A stretch of DNA of 64,000 nucleotides from Campylobacter concisus ATCC 51562 (GCF_000466745.1 NZ_ANNI01000003.1:1-64000), one strand, 5' to 3'. Counted from the stretch's first letter, positions 19,140-29,432 are shown. Program-made: numbers and translations. The notes: generated from the letters alone by a model not told the origin.

Positions 19140-20068
19140 TTTTTATCTCCTTTGTCATTTGGCACTGGATTTGTGAAGAAAAACTCGTAAGGATTATCTT
19201 CAAGTCTTTGAAGCGCGCCTCTAAATTCACGAAGCGTCTTGTCAAATCCATTTAAAAAATCACTCGCTTCTCTTAATAACGGCCCAACCGTATTTCTAAG
19301 GTCGTATTCACCATCTTTAGCCTTTTTTGTGATGAGCTCTTGCAGCGAATTATATCCGGTGATAGCCGAATTTGCCGATACAAAAACTTGGTTCGCATTT
19401 GAAATTAGTCTATTTAAATTTTTAACCAGTTCTTTTGTATCGGTTTTGTTTAAAGTATCTGTAAAATTTTTTACATTTTTAACGATACTATCAACCTCGC
19501 TTAATCCCTCTTCGTCTGTTAAAACTTGTGTAAATTTATCAATATTTTTAAGGACTGACTCTACGTGAGCGATATTTTCAGGCGAGAAAAAGTTATCGAC
19601 TTTATCAAGTGTTTGATTTATCTTTAAGGTGATGTTTTCAGCGTTGTTTCCAAGCTTTGAAAAGAGGCTCTCTTCAAGCTGCAAGATAGGCTTTTGACCT
19701 GATGCAAAGTCTTTTGTACCACGGCTTATATTGATACTAGCAACGCCGCTAATAGCCTGAACTTCTATACTTGCCACGCTATCGGCCTTTATCGGCAGAT
19801 CTTCTCTAATTTTCATTGTGATGTTTATAAGAGCGTTTTTATCATCGACAAAATTTATATCACTAACACTTCCAGCTGGCACACCGATAAATTTAACTGT
19901 AGAATCAACCTTTAGACCGCTTGGCAGCTCAGTCGTGTGGATGTAGTACTCTTTAAAATCAACCTTTGTATTATTTTTACTAGTCATCCACCAGATAAAT
20001 ATCGCAAATGCTGTAAGGCAAGCCATAAAAAACATGCCAACAATAGTATAAGAATTTCTATTTTCCAT
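19136..20068 (-). CDS. mlaD: MCE-domain substrate-binding protein of a lipid transporter (MlaD-like)
   Basis: 310 aa. One N-terminal membrane helix (~8-26) anchors the protein. The MCE/MlaD domain (~37-115) has YYIHTTELPSGLKVDSTVKF, IGVPAGSVSDINFV and SVASIEVQAISGVASINISRG. A long C-terminal helical region (~130-300) probably oligomerises into a tube or contacts the lipoprotein. It lies between the ATPase gene (1 nt away) and the lipoprotein gene. It should bind phospholipid in the periplasm as part of outer-membrane lipid homeostasis. Confidence 0.88.
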   Translation of the reverse strand: MENRNSYTIVGMFFMACLTAFAIFIWWMTSKNNTKVDFKEYYIHTTELPSGLKVDSTVKFIGVPAGSVSDINFVDDKNALINITMKIREDLPIKADSVASIEVQAISGVASINISRGTKDFASGQKPILQLEESLFSKLGNNAENITLKINQTLDKVDNFFSPENIAHVESVLKNIDKFTQVLTDEEGLSEVDSIVKNVKNFTDTLNKTDTKELVKNLNRLISNANQVFVSANSAITGYNSLQELITKKAKDGEYDLRNTVGPLLREASDFLNGFDKTLREFRGALQRLEDNPYEFFFTNPVPNDKGDKK

Positions 20069-20809
20069 CTACTTTTTCCTCATTTTAAATAGCTCTTCAA
20101 GTGGGTTGTTTTTAAGATATTCAAGCTCTTTTATATTTCCCTCAAAGGCTATTTTTTTATTATCTATTATCAAAAATCTATCCAAAATATCAAAAATACT
20201 ATCCGCATCATGCGTCACCATGACGACAGTTACGCCGATGCTATCACGAAGCTCTTTTATAAGTGCGTCCATCTGGCGTGAGCTAACAGGATCAAGGCCA
20301 CTATTTGGCTCATCTAAAAATAGCACCCTAGGGCTTAGCACCAAGGCTCTTGCTAGCGCAGCACGCTTTTTCATACCTCCACTTAGCTCACTTGGATAGA
20401 GCATAGAGACCTCTTTTTTTAGCCCCACTTTTTGTATCCAAAACATCGCTATCTCATCGATCTGACGTTTGTTAAATTTAGAGTACTCATGAAGCAAAAC
20501 GCCCACATTGTCAAGGATCGTCATCGAGCTATAAAGTGCGCCAAATTGAAACATCGTCCCACTTTTTAGCTTGATCTCTTGCTGCTTCTCTTGACTACTT
20601 TTCCACATATTGACGCCATCAAAAAATATATCGCCCTCGCTTGGCTTTTTTAGATATATCATCGTCTTCATAAGCGTCGTTTTGCCAGTGCCACTGCCGC
20701 CTAAGAAGCCGTAAATTTCAGCCTCTTTGACGCTCCAGCTCACATTATCGTGCATTATCTTGTCGCCATAACTTGTCGTTATGTTTTTTCCAACTATTAT
20801 CTCGTTCAT
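20069..20809 (-). CDS. mlaF: ABC transporter ATPase of the Mla-type lipid system (IamA/MlaF)
   Basis: About 246 aa. Walker A is GGSGTGKTT, the ABC signature is LSGGMKKR, Walker B is VLFLDEPNSGLD, and the H-loop is MVTHD. The LSGGM form is typical of MlaF. It powers lipid transport by the MlaE permease. I favour ATG 20809, which overlaps the mlaE stop as ATGA; GTG 20821 is in frame and would add four residues. The C. jejuni counterpart is, from memory, iamA, an invasion-associated marker. Confidence 0.92.
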   Translation of the reverse strand: MNEIIVGKNITTSYGDKIMHDNVSWSVKEAEIYGFLGGSGTGKTTLMKTMIYLKKPSEGDIFFDGVNMWKSSQEKQQEIKLKSGTMFQFGALYSSMTILDNVGVLLHEYSKFNKRQIDEIAMFWIQKVGLKKEVSMLYPSELSGGMKKRAALARALVLSPRVLFLDEPNSGLDPVSSRQMDALIKELRDSIGVTVVMVTHDADSIFDILDRFLIIDNKKIAFEGNIKELEYLKNNPLEELFKMRKK

Positions 20810-21912
20810 ATCTTTAGCCACATAAAAATTATCGCGAAAAATGCATCAAGCGCAATGACCCAAAATATCGCATTTACAACGCTAACGGTTGTCATCGCTC
20901 CAAGGCTTTGGGCGTTTTGACTAACGCCAAATCCCCTCATGCACCCAATGATCGCTATCACCGCGCCAAAAAATGGAGCCTTTATCATACCAACAGCAAA
21001 GTGCCTAAGCTCAACCATCTCGCGAAATCTATTGAGATAGTCGCTAAAGCTGATATCAAGAATAGTTTGGCAAATGATCATCTGCCCTAAAATGCTTATG
21101 CTATCAGCTATAAAGATGATGACAGGTACGCAAAGCACCATGGCGATGATGCGCGGCAGCACCAAGAAGTTAAAGGGCTCAAAGCCCATCGTCTTCATCG
21201 CGTCTATCTCTTCAGTTAGCTTCATAGCGCCAATTTGCGCGGTAAAACTGGAGGCTGACCTGCCCGCCACGACGATAGCGGCGATGAGCGGAGCGACCTC
21301 TCTAAGCGTTAGCATGCCCATGATCTCGACTATAAATATACTTGCCCCAAAGCTTGCAAGCATCGCACTACCAAGATAGGCAAGCACAACACCTATCAAA
21401 AAAGCGGTGAGTGAAACGATAAAAACGGCATTTACGCCGCCATCTTTTATATAGTTACTAAATTCTCTAAATCTAAGACTGGCTGGATTAAATAAAATTT
21501 TTATGCTTTTTATTAAAAATTCGCCCAAGAACGTGCCAAACTCAGCTAAATTTACAAAACCTTCACAGATTTTTTCACCGAGTCGTGAGAAGAAATTTAG
21601 ACTATTGTGCGGCGGCATGTAGTTAAAATCAATCTTTTCATCATTTAAAAGATCGCCCATTGCCTTTATCTTCTCATCATTTGTAATGATCTCAAATTTC
21701 TTACCATTTAGCGCATTTCTTAAAAGTATCAAAACAGCGTAATCAATGCTTTTTAGCTCACTAAAATCAAATTTAACATTGCCGCTAAGTTTTTGGATTT
21801 TTTTAAAAATGCTTTGTAAATTTTTTGCGTCTTTGTAGCTAAACTCACCTATAAATTTTATAGTCTGAGTGCCATTTGCCGCTACAAAAATGACATCATT
21901 TTTATTTTGCAA
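20806..21912 (-). CDS. mlaE: Mla-type lipid ABC permease with N-terminal STAS-like domain (IamB/MlaE)
   Basis: 368 aa. Residues ~130-368 form the MlaE permease, with FIVEIMGMLTLREVAPLIAA and VAGRSASSFTAQIGAMKLTE as the conserved core and five or so membrane spans. Residues 1-~100 resemble a STAS domain (MlaB-like): FIGEFSYKDAKNL, KFDFSELKSIDYAVLILL and KFEIITNDEKIKAMGDLL. The separate MlaB of enterobacteria is thus apparently fused here. It is the first gene of the operon and is divergent from tgt across 79 nt. Confidence 0.88.
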   Translation of the reverse strand: MQNKNDVIFVAANGTQTIKFIGEFSYKDAKNLQSIFKKIQKLSGNVKFDFSELKSIDYAVLILLRNALNGKKFEIITNDEKIKAMGDLLNDEKIDFNYMPPHNSLNFFSRLGEKICEGFVNLAEFGTFLGEFLIKSIKILFNPASLRFREFSNYIKDGGVNAVFIVSLTAFLIGVVLAYLGSAMLASFGASIFIVEIMGMLTLREVAPLIAAIVVAGRSASSFTAQIGAMKLTEEIDAMKTMGFEPFNFLVLPRIIAMVLCVPVIIFIADSISILGQMIICQTILDISFSDYLNRFREMVELRHFAVGMIKAPFFGAVIAIIGCMRGFGVSQNAQSLGAMTTVSVVNAIFWVIALDAFFAIIFMWLKI

Positions 21913-21991
21913 AAAGTTCCTTTGCCTTAAAATTTCTGGATTATATTATAAATTTTGTTAAAATAAAAAATCAAAAATTTTAAGGATTTAG

Positions 21992-23122
21992 ATGAAATTT
22001 GAAGTTATAAAAAAAGATGGAAATGCAAGACGTGGTATCCTAACAACTGCCCATAGCGTTATACAAACGCCAGTTTTCATGCCAGTTGGCACGGTTGGCG
22101 CGGTTAAAAGCTTAGACGCCTTTGATATGAGTGAAATTTTAGACGCAAAGATCATTCTAGCAAACACATATCATATGTACTTGCGTCCTGGTAGCAAGGT
22201 CGTGCGCGAGTTTGGTGGACTTCATGGATTTTCTAAATTTGAGCGCTCGTTTTTAACTGATAGCGGTGGATTTCAGGCGTTTTCACTTAGATCAAATACC
22301 AAAAACGACGATGGAGGGATAAAATTTAAAAGCCATATCGACGGCAGCACGCACTATTTTACGCCAAGATCCGTCCTTGACACACAGTACGATCTAGGTA
22401 GCGACATCATGATGATACTTGATGATCTAGTCGCCTTACCTGCTGAGCCAAAGAGGATCGATCTAAGCATAAAACGAACGATAAAATGGGCAAAAGAGGC
22501 GATTGATTACCATAAATTTATGCAAAGCAAGGGTATTGGCTTAGAGCAAAATATCTTTGGCATCGTTCAAGGAGGTACTGATTATAATGCGCGTAAATTT
22601 TGCGCCGAAGCTTTAAATGAGTTGCCATTTGATGGCCTTGCGATAGGAGGTCTAAGCGTTGGTGAGAGCAACGAGGCGATGTATGACACAGTTGAGGCGG
22701 TTATGCCATTTATGGATGAGCTAAGGCCGCGTTATCTAATGGGCGTTGGCACACCTGAAGATCTCGTGGAAAACGTGGAGCGAGGCGTTGATATGTTTGA
22801 CTGCGTCATGCCAACAAGAAATGCAAGAAACGGCACACTCTTTACCAGCTTTGGCAAGATAAATATAAAATCAGCCAAATTTATAAACGACCACACGCCA
22901 ATCGACCCGCAGTGTCAGTGCTATACCTGCAAGCGCTACTCCAGAGGCTACCTAAATCACCTTTTTAAGGCAAGAGAGCTCACATTTTTTAGGCTAGCAA
23001 GTCTTCACAACCTGCATTACTATCTAAATTTAATGAAAGAGATGAGAGAGGCGATCGAGGCTAGCGAATTTGCCAAATTTAAGAAAAATTTTTATGCTAA
23101 AAGGGTAAAAAATGAGCTATAA
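21992..23122 (+). CDS. tgt: queuine tRNA-ribosyltransferase
   Basis: Exchanges guanine 34 for the queuosine precursor preQ1 in tRNAs with GUN anticodons. The general-base aspartate is D90 in [12 protein letters not shown] and the nucleophile is D270 in [15 protein letters not shown]. Zinc ligands are C308, C310 and C313 plus the following His in [23 protein letters not shown] is also present. 376 aa is normal. A ribosome-binding site AAGGA precedes the ATG. It overlaps the next gene by 11 nt. Confidence 0.96.
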   Translation: MKFEVIKKDGNARRGILTTAHSVIQTPVFMPVGTVGAVKSLDAFDMSEILDAKIILANTYHMYLRPGSKVVREFGGLHGFSKFERSFLTDSGGFQAFSLRSNTKNDDGGIKFKSHIDGSTHYFTPRSVLDTQYDLGSDIMMILDDLVALPAEPKRIDLSIKRTIKWAKEAIDYHKFMQSKGIGLEQNIFGIVQGGTDYNARKFCAEALNELPFDGLAIGGLSVGESNEAMYDTVEAVMPFMDELRPRYLMGVGTPEDLVENVERGVDMFDCVMPTRNARNGTLFTSFGKINIKSAKFINDHTPIDPQCQCYTCKRYSRGYLNHLFKARELTFFRLASLHNLHYYLNLMKEMREAIEASEFAKFKKNFYAKRVKNEL

Positions 23123-23810
23123 AAGTTCAGTTTGTGGATATTTTTATGGCGATGAATACGACTATATTTTACTTGTTTCTTTCACGCAAAAGCAAAGCTA
23201 TAAATTTTTATTTAAAAATAGCAAAATTTACAAAGAAGACTTTGATCATGAATGCGATAAGAGCGAATTTGAAGCGGCTCTTAAAAAACTATGTAATGAA
23301 TATGCAAATAAAATTTTAGAGCATCAAGATGAGCTAAATGAGTATGAAAAAATTTATGCTAGTCGAAAAAACTTTAACAAATTTATCAAAAGACACCACT
23401 TTCTAAAATATGAGATTAGAAAATTTCAAAACAAGATATCTCACTTTTATGAGACACTTTCGATTTGCCAAAGTGAGCAACAAAATTTAAAAAAAGAGCT
23501 TAAAAATAGTACTCATGAGGCAAATGTTTTTAGAACAATGGCCAATGAATATGCCTGCAGAATCGATGATATTTATACATTTATACAAAGCATAAAAAAC
23601 GACAAAATCAATCAAAACATTTACATTTTAACAATGATATCAGCTGTAATGCTGCCATTAAATCTGATAACTGGGTTTTTTGGCATGAATACACAAGGCT
23701 TACCATTTAATGAAACTAAAAATGCCACTATGATAGTTGTATCAATAATGCTTGGAGTAATTCTTTGTTGTGTTGTTTTTTTATTTTGGTATACAAATAA
23801 GAAGAAGTAG
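23112..23810 (+). CDS. short CorA-like divalent metal transporter
   Basis: 232 aa, much shorter than standard CorA (~316 aa). The C-terminus has two membrane helices joined by the CorA signature GMN in [15 protein letters not shown] (near residue 197), then a second helix ending in WYTNKKK. A long helical stretch (~75-180) precedes them, as in the CorA funnel stalk. Most of the N-terminal alpha/beta domain is missing or very reduced. Likely Mg2+, Co2+ or Ni2+ passage. The start overlaps the end of tgt. Confidence 0.75.
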   Translation: MSYKSSVCGYFYGDEYDYILLVSFTQKQSYKFLFKNSKIYKEDFDHECDKSEFEAALKKLCNEYANKILEHQDELNEYEKIYASRKNFNKFIKRHHFLKYEIRKFQNKISHFYETLSICQSEQQNLKKELKNSTHEANVFRTMANEYACRIDDIYTFIQSIKNDKINQNIYILTMISAVMLPLNLITGFFGMNTQGLPFNETKNATMIVVSIMLGVILCCVVFLFWYTNKKK

Positions 23811-23978
23811 AAAATAAATAAATTTAGTATATAAGGTATCTGAAACTTTATATAGAAATTTTTTATATATTTTAAATTTTTATAGCCTAGCGGTAAAAAC
23901 AATAAAAATAAATAGATTTTTTAATATTAAAAAACAAAAAAAATATTAAAAAAATTAAATTTAAAAAGAAGATTAAAA

Positions 23979-23999
23979 GTCCTGAATAGACTTCAGGAC
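23979..23999 (-). terminator. intrinsic terminator of the rpsP-rplS operon
   Basis: Perfect 8-bp inverted repeat (23979-23986 with 23992-23999) around a 5-nt loop. Read on the minus strand it is followed by TTTT at 23978-23975 and further T-rich sequence. It begins 12 nt past the rplS stop. Confidence 0.82.
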
Positions 24000-24010
24000 A
24001 GATAGTAAGA

Positions 24011-24367
24011 TTACTTTCTAAGTTCGCGGATTTTAGCAGCTTTACCACGAAGATCACGTAGATAGAATAATTTAGCTCTTCTAACACGACCTTTTCTAAG
24101 AACTTTTATTTCTTCGATTGAGTCACTAAAAATTGGAAAAATTCTCTCAACACCAACACTGTTAGCACCGATTTTTCTAATGATAAATGTTTCGCCGGTA
24201 CCGCTACCACGTCTAGCTATACAAATACCTTCAAAATTTTGAATTCTAGTTTTATCGCCTTCGTGAATACGAGTAGCAACACGCAATGTATCTCCTGCAC
24301 GGAAGTCAGGAATATTTTTACTAGCAATTTGAGCATTTTCAAATGCTTCAATGTATTTATTTCTCAT
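24011..24367 (-). CDS. rplS: 50S ribosomal protein L19
   Basis: 118 aa. Typical L19 sequence: [51 protein letters not shown]-like stretch, and [26 protein letters not shown]. It sits at the 30S-50S interface. It is the last gene of rpsP-khpA-rimM-trmD-rplS, 8 nt after trmD, and is followed by a clear terminator. Confidence 0.97.
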   Translation of the reverse strand: MRNKYIEAFENAQIASKNIPDFRAGDTLRVATRIHEGDKTRIQNFEGICIARRGSGTGETFIIRKIGANSVGVERIFPIFSDSIEEIKVLRKGRVRRAKLFYLRDLRGKAAKIRELRK

Positions 24368-24375
24368 GTTTTTCC

Positions 24376-25068
24376 TTATTTATGTGGCTTAAGCTTTTGA
24401 TATAAATCAGGGCGAAAGAACCTTGTTTTGCAGTGAGCCATCTTATTTTTTAAAGTGTGGATTTTAGCATGGTTACCCTTTAAAAACTCTGAAACCACAA
24501 AGATTGATCTAAAATTATCAGGCTTTGTAAAAGATGGAGCTTCAAGCAAATTATCCTCAAAACTCTCAACTTCAAGGCTCATATCGTTTCCTAAAACTCC
24601 AGGTATATTTCTTGATATTGCATCACTTATACAAAGCGCAGGAAGCTCTCCGCCAGTTAAAACAAAATCGCCTATGCAAAAAACTTCATCTGCCCAAAGC
24701 TCAACAACTCGTTCATCAAGACCTTCATATCTACTACAAACAAAACAAATGTGATCTTTTTTAGAAAGCCTCTTTGCATCATTTTGATTAAATTTTTTAC
24801 CAGCTGGCGTTAAAAATATCACATGAGCATTTTTATCTTTTTCTTTTAGAAATTTGATCGACTCATCCAAAGGCTGTGGAAACATCAAAAGTCCTGCTCC
24901 GCCTCCAATCATATAATCATCAACTTTATTATGTTTATCTTCAGTAAAATTTCTTGGATTCATAAAATCAATTTCAATAAATTTATTACCAATTGCACGT
25001 TTTAAAATAGAATCACAAAAATAAGGTTTAACTAAATTTTCAAAAAGTGTAATAAACGTAAATTTCAT
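24376..25068 (-). CDS. trmD: tRNA (guanine-N1)-methyltransferase TrmD
   Basis: Methylates G37 of tRNAs read in the CCN/CNG families, preventing +1 frameshifts. SPOUT signatures: [31 protein letters not shown] and [14 protein letters not shown], with a C-terminal domain ending in [14 protein letters not shown]. 230 aa. It overlaps rimM by 4 nt. Confidence 0.96.
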   Translation of the reverse strand: MKFTFITLFENLVKPYFCDSILKRAIGNKFIEIDFMNPRNFTEDKHNKVDDYMIGGGAGLLMFPQPLDESIKFLKEKDKNAHVIFLTPAGKKFNQNDAKRLSKKDHICFVCSRYEGLDERVVELWADEVFCIGDFVLTGGELPALCISDAISRNIPGVLGNDMSLEVESFEDNLLEAPSFTKPDNFRSIFVVSEFLKGNHAKIHTLKNKMAHCKTRFFRPDLYQKLKPHK

Positions 25069-25595
25069 GAATTTTCTAAAATAGCTCTAGCACCTTTTAC
25101 CAAAATCTCTTCATTGTCTAAATTTACACTTATAATAAAATGCTCTAAATATGGAATGTAAAAATTCTTTGGTTTACCACCTAAGGTAAGCTCTTCATCA
25201 GTTTTTATGTATAAAAGTGAATTTGCAAAATTATCTTGGATATCTTCTACAATACCCAAAATTTCACCATTTTCTATAATTTTTAAGCCAATAATATCAA
25301 ACTGAAAAAATTCATTTTTTTTTAATTTGCAGTTTTTTCTAGTGAGCTCTTTTGTGGTATATATAGTTTTATTTACAAGCGTTTTAGCAAGATCTAAGTC
25401 ATCAAAATTTTCAAATAAAACCAGCTCTTTTTGTCTATTATAGTCTTTTATAGTCAGCTGATCATTGTTTTTGTCAAAAAAGGTTGCACCTTTTTTAAAC
25501 TGTTCTGGGAAGTCGCTCTTATTGTGAAGCTTTAAGTAGCCCTTTAAACCAACACATCTTCCGATGGTAGCGACTTCAACAATATCACTATTCAA
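25065..25595 (-). CDS. rimM: ribosome maturation factor RimM
   Basis: 176 aa with the N-terminal RimM barrel ([20 protein letters not shown]) and a C-terminal PRC barrel ending at FIPYLEHFI-like and ARAILEN. Assists maturation of the 30S head through S19. Translation starts at TTG 25595, overlapping the khpA stop by 8 nt, so it is likely coupled. Confidence 0.9.
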   Translation of the reverse strand: MNSDIVEVATIGRCVGLKGYLKLHNKSDFPEQFKKGATFFDKNNDQLTIKDYNRQKELVLFENFDDLDLAKTLVNKTIYTTKELTRKNCKLKKNEFFQFDIIGLKIIENGEILGIVEDIQDNFANSLLYIKTDEELTLGGKPKNFYIPYLEHFIISVNLDNEEILVKGARAILENS

Positions 25596-25830
25596 TAGCT
25601 TTTACCGTTACCCTATAACTTGTATTATCTTTGGCTTTACAACCAATAATAACGGTCTTTATAGCGTTTATCATTTTGCCATCTTTGCCGATAAGTTTTC
25701 CCGTATCAACCTTATCAGCACTTATGATTATCTCAGCAAAATTTTCACCAAGTTCCTTGCGATCAACACTTACTTTATCAGGAAAATCGGCAATCAACTT
25801 GGCATATTCGTATAAAAAATTTTTAACCAT
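25588..25830 (-). CDS. khpA: KH-domain RNA-binding protein KhpA
   Basis: 80 aa consisting of a single KH domain with the GxxG loop in KLIGKDGKMINAIKTVI. KhpA proteins bind RNA, often as heterodimers with KhpB/Jag. It shares one base with rpsP and lies in the ribosomal/tRNA modification operon, the usual place for this family. Confidence 0.88.
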   Translation of the reverse strand: MVKNFLYEYAKLIADFPDKVSVDRKELGENFAEIIISADKVDTGKLIGKDGKMINAIKTVIIGCKAKDNTSYRVTVKAIE

Positions 25831-26057
25831 TATTTTGTAATTTGTACAACTCTATCGCTAAGTTTAGCACCAACGCTTTTCCAGTAATCTAATCTCTCTT
25901 TGTTGAAATTTATAACATTTGGCTCAACCATAGGATTGTAATAGCCAATACTTTCTATCCAGCCACTATCACGTCTTTTTCTGCTATCTGTAACAACTAT
26001 ACGATAAAAAGGTCTTTTCTTACGTCCCATTCTTGTTAGTCTTACTACTGTTGCCAT
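25830..26057 (-). CDS. rpsP: 30S ribosomal protein S16
   Basis: 75 aa. Canonical S16 start [21 protein letters not shown] followed by [19 protein letters not shown]. Slightly shorter at the C-terminus than E. coli S16 (82 aa). A good ribosome-binding site (AGGAG) precedes the ATG. First gene of the operon, 72 nt after ffh. Confidence 0.97.
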   Translation of the reverse strand: MATVVRLTRMGRKKRPFYRIVVTDSRKRRDSGWIESIGYYNPMVEPNVINFNKERLDYWKSVGAKLSDRVVQITK

Positions 26058-26129
26058 ATTATATTTCTCCTCTTGTTTTTAAATAAAGCTTAAATTTAGA
26101 TAACAAATATCCAAATTTAAACCCTTTTA

Positions 26130-27470
26130 TCAAACAGGTCTTTTTAAATTTGCTTGAGAAAGCATATTTGCAAGTCCTTTTGCTCCACCTTTTCCTGAAA
26201 ATTTCTTAGCAAGTTTTGAGGCATTTTCAAACTGCTTTAAAAAACGATTTACTTCTACCTGAGAAAGTCCAGAACCAGCCGCTAAACGTCTTTTTCTACT
26301 ATTATTTAAAAGGTCTGGGTTTTCACGCTCTTTTTGTGTCATAGAGTTTATCATAGCCTTAATATGCAAAATTTCTTTTGAATTATCAAGATCTATATCT
26401 TTTATCTGATTTGCAATATTTGAAAGACCAGGTATCATCCCCATTAAAGACTTCATACTACCAAGCTTTTTAACGCTTTCCATTTGATCTAAAAAGTCAT
26501 TAAAGTTAAACTGACCTTTTTTTATCTTTTGATTTAGACGTTTTGCCTCTTTTTCATCAATAATTGTCGATGTTTTCTCAACCAAAGTGGCCAAGTCACC
26601 CTCACCCATTATACGACTTACAATACGATCTGGTATAAAACTCTCAATATCAGCTACTTTCTCGCCAGTACCGACAAATCTAAGTGGAATATTTAGCTGT
26701 TTTGCAATACTAATAGCTACGCCACCCTTCGAGTCAGAATCAAATTTAGAAAGGATAACTCCAGAAATTCCTAAAATTTCATTAAAACTTGTAGCTGTTT
26801 TTACAGCATCTTGACCACTCATAGCATCAGCTACGTAAAAAATTTCATGTGGATTTATAGCATTTTTTACATCTTTTATCTCTTGCATCAACTTTTCATC
26901 AATCGCAAGACGACCAGCGGTATCCACTAAAAGCACATCGTAAAGACCAATTTTTGCTTTTTCTAATGCTTCTTTTGCTACTTTTATTGGGTTATGTTCA
27001 TTTTCTATAAAGAAAAGATCAATCTCATTTGCAACACAGAGCTGTCTTAGCTGCTCAACTGCCGCCAATCTTTGCAAATCACAAGCCGCAACTAAAACTT
27101 TTTTCTTTCTTAACTTTAGATAGTTTGCAAGCTTAATAGTTGTCGTTGTTTTACCGCTACCTTGTAAGCCAGCCATCAAAACAATAGTTGGTGCAACTGG
27201 CGCATAGACAAAGCCTTGGTTACCAGGAGCTGTTAAAATGGTCGTCAAATTTGATTTGACCGCATCTAGGAAATTCTTTTGACCAACGCCAGTTTGCTTT
27301 AACTCGCTTTCGATAGACGCGAGTAGATCTTTGGTGACTTTATGGTGAACATCAGCTTTTAAAAGAGCTTTTTTGAGCACGTCAAGTGCGTTTTTTAGAG
27401 CTTTTTCGTCATCTACAAAACGTATCTTGCTAACAGCTAATCTAAAAGACTCGCTAATTTGTTCGAACAC
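26130..27470 (-). CDS. ffh: signal recognition particle protein Ffh
   Basis: SRP GTPase that binds signal sequences of nascent membrane proteins together with 4.5S RNA. The N domain occupies residues 1-~95. The G domain has GLQGSGKTTTTIKLA (G1, from residue 101), DLQRLAAVEQL, DTAGR (G3) and SKFDSD (G4). The methionine-rich M domain runs from ~300, with RRLAAGSGLSQVEVNRFLKQF. 446 aa is typical. The start is GTG 27470 with AAAGGTGA upstream. Confidence 0.96.
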   Translation of the reverse strand: MFEQISESFRLAVSKIRFVDDEKALKNALDVLKKALLKADVHHKVTKDLLASIESELKQTGVGQKNFLDAVKSNLTTILTAPGNQGFVYAPVAPTIVLMAGLQGSGKTTTTIKLANYLKLRKKKVLVAACDLQRLAAVEQLRQLCVANEIDLFFIENEHNPIKVAKEALEKAKIGLYDVLLVDTAGRLAIDEKLMQEIKDVKNAINPHEIFYVADAMSGQDAVKTATSFNEILGISGVILSKFDSDSKGGVAISIAKQLNIPLRFVGTGEKVADIESFIPDRIVSRIMGEGDLATLVEKTSTIIDEKEAKRLNQKIKKGQFNFNDFLDQMESVKKLGSMKSLMGMIPGLSNIANQIKDIDLDNSKEILHIKAMINSMTQKERENPDLLNNSRKRRLAAGSGLSQVEVNRFLKQFENASKLAKKFSGKGGAKGLANMLSQANLKRPV

Positions 27471-27532
27471 TAATCACCTTTCTAAGTTGTTATTAAAGGG
27501 CGTATATTACTAAATAATTTCTTTATTGCTCT

Positions 27533-28291
27533 TTAAATTTCAAATTTATTAGATAGCTCAAATCCAAGAGAGTTAAATTCTCTTGGGATCGGCGCTTTAA
27601 ATTTATAGTTTAAAAGAGCAATAGAATAGGCATGCAAAAACATTCTATTTGCCCTATTTTTGCCGTATTTCTCATCACCAATGATAGGTAAATTTAAGCT
27701 AGCCAAATGCACTCTTATCTGATGTGTCCTGCCTGTTTTTATGGCAACTTTTACAAGCGTTTTTTTGCCTACAACCATGAGTGGTGAAATTTTGCTGATC
27801 GCCTCTTTGCCCTCTTTTGATATCTTTGAAAAAGCGCCATTTTTATTTTTTATCGTCAAGATCGGCTCATTTACGACCACTTCCTCGCTCATGATACCTC
27901 TAACTGCGGCCACATAAATTTTCTCAACCTTCATCTTTTTAAACTCATTTATCGCAAGCATTGCGAATTCATCATTTTTTACAAGAAGCAACACGCCGCT
28001 TGTGTCTTTATCAAGTCTATGAAGAAGTGGAAATTTATAAATTTGACTGATTTTTTCGCTAGTTATGGTAGCAGGCTTGTTTATGGCTATTAAATTTTCA
28101 TCTTCAAAGATAATACTTGGCTTTGGCATCTCTTCAACGCTAAATTTGGTGTTTTCACTCATTAGCGCGCGAGCGATCATCACCTTTTGCCCCTTGGCAT
28201 AGACAAGGCCGCTATCTATTAGCTCCTTTGCCTCGTTATTTGAGATGTTTTTTTGTTTAGCTAAAATTTTATACGCTTTTTCTTCACTCAT
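27533..28291 (-). CDS. RluA-family rRNA pseudouridine synthase
   Basis: 252 aa. An N-terminal S4-like segment (~1-45, KQKNISNNEAKELIDSGLVY) precedes the RluA catalytic core. The catalytic aspartate is in HRLDKDTSGVLLL (~95-107), and GRTHQIRVHLASLNLPIIGD marks the second conserved motif. Its target uridine (RluC- or RluD-type) cannot be fixed from sequence. It overlaps the waaA stop by 4 nt. Confidence 0.88.
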   Translation of the reverse strand: MSEEKAYKILAKQKNISNNEAKELIDSGLVYAKGQKVMIARALMSENTKFSVEEMPKPSIIFEDENLIAINKPATITSEKISQIYKFPLLHRLDKDTSGVLLLVKNDEFAMLAINEFKKMKVEKIYVAAVRGIMSEEVVVNEPILTIKNKNGAFSKISKEGKEAISKISPLMVVGKKTLVKVAIKTGRTHQIRVHLASLNLPIIGDEKYGKNRANRMFLHAYSIALLNYKFKAPIPREFNSLGFELSNKFEI

Positions 28292-29424
28292 AAAGTGTTC
28301 CTTATATCTTCTATGATCGCATCAGAGCTTGCTTGCACAGTGATCTTACTCTTTTTGGCACCACTATCTATTATACCGCCAATCTCGCTGGCTTTTGCGA
28401 TGTAGATGTTTTCAACTAGGCTAAATAACGCCTTTTGGTTAAATATAAACTCACCGCTTATTATTACTGGGTTAAATTGTGCGCACTCGATTGGATTATG
28501 CCCACCGATATTTGGTACAAAACTGCCTCCAAGCACGACTACATCACTAATGGCATAGACATTTACAAGCTCGCCCAAAGTGTCAAGTAAATTTACTTTA
28601 GCTTCAAATTTATGCGTTTGGCTAAATTTAGCAAAGCCAAAATCATGCTTTTTAGCGTATTCGCCTGCTATCTTCTCAACCTCTACAAACCTCTCAGGAT
28701 GGCGTGGTGCGATAATTAAAAGATCATTTTCTTTTAAATTTAAATTTTGCAAAATCATCTCTTCTTCGCCAGCGTGAGTACTTGCCAGCACGATTACCCT
28801 AGCTTTTGGCTTTTCATAAATTTTACTCACACTTGGCAAAAACGCAGCCTTTATGTTGCCAACGACCTCTATTTCACCTGCACCAAGCGACTTTAACCGC
28901 TCTTTATCAAGCTCACTTTGGGTGTAAATCTTATCTATAAATTTAAAAAGATATCTATAAAAAAAATCAAATTTTAAATAACTTTTGTAGCTTCTATCTG
29001 AAATTCTTGCATTTATGAGGATCACACGGCTGCCCTTTAGCTTCGCCATGAAAACTAGCATAAGCCAAAGCTCGGCCTCAAAAATAACTAAAATTTTGCT
29101 CTTTTTTAGCCAAAATGGTAAAAAAATTTCAAATGGCAAAAATCTCGTGTTAGAGCAAATTTTACTTGCCGCTTCAAAGCCCGTATTTGTCACTACACTT
29201 ATGGCTTTGCTATCAAATTTTTGCATCAAAGGTTTAAGCGCTTGTATCTCGCCAAACGAGCAAGCGTGAAAATGCACATCTGCATCTTGAAATTTAGGAT
29301 TATTAAATAGAAAAAAACGTGCTGGAATCGACTTATGATACTTTTTTTTAAAACTTAAAAAAAATAAAAAGATAGCCCCAAAGAGATAGAGTATTGAGGC
29401 TAGAAAGTAATATATTATTATCAC
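28288..29424 (-). CDS. waaA: 3-deoxy-D-manno-octulosonic acid (Kdo) transferase
   Basis: Adds Kdo to lipid IVA in inner-core LPS or LOS synthesis. There is one N-terminal membrane anchor (IIYYFLASILYLFGAIFLFFL). A GT-B fold follows, with HFHACSFGEIQALKPLM, GFEAASKICS and the nucleotide-binding GGSFVPNIGGHNPIE. The frame is open to an ATG at 29475, but that would overlap the upstream gene by 43 nt. GTG 29424 lies just after the upstream stop and begins directly at the membrane anchor (~378 aa), so I prefer it. Confidence 0.88.
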   Translation of the reverse strand: MIIIYYFLASILYLFGAIFLFFLSFKKKYHKSIPARFFLFNNPKFQDADVHFHACSFGEIQALKPLMQKFDSKAISVVTNTGFEAASKICSNTRFLPFEIFLPFWLKKSKILVIFEAELWLMLVFMAKLKGSRVILINARISDRSYKSYLKFDFFYRYLFKFIDKIYTQSELDKERLKSLGAGEIEVVGNIKAAFLPSVSKIYEKPKARVIVLASTHAGEEEMILQNLNLKENDLLIIAPRHPERFVEVEKIAGEYAKKHDFGFAKFSQTHKFEAKVNLLDTLGELVNVYAISDVVVLGGSFVPNIGGHNPIECAQFNPVIISGEFIFNQKALFSLVENIYIAKASEIGGIIDSGAKKSKITVQASSDAIIEDIRNTL

Positions 29425-29432
29425 GAAATGTG

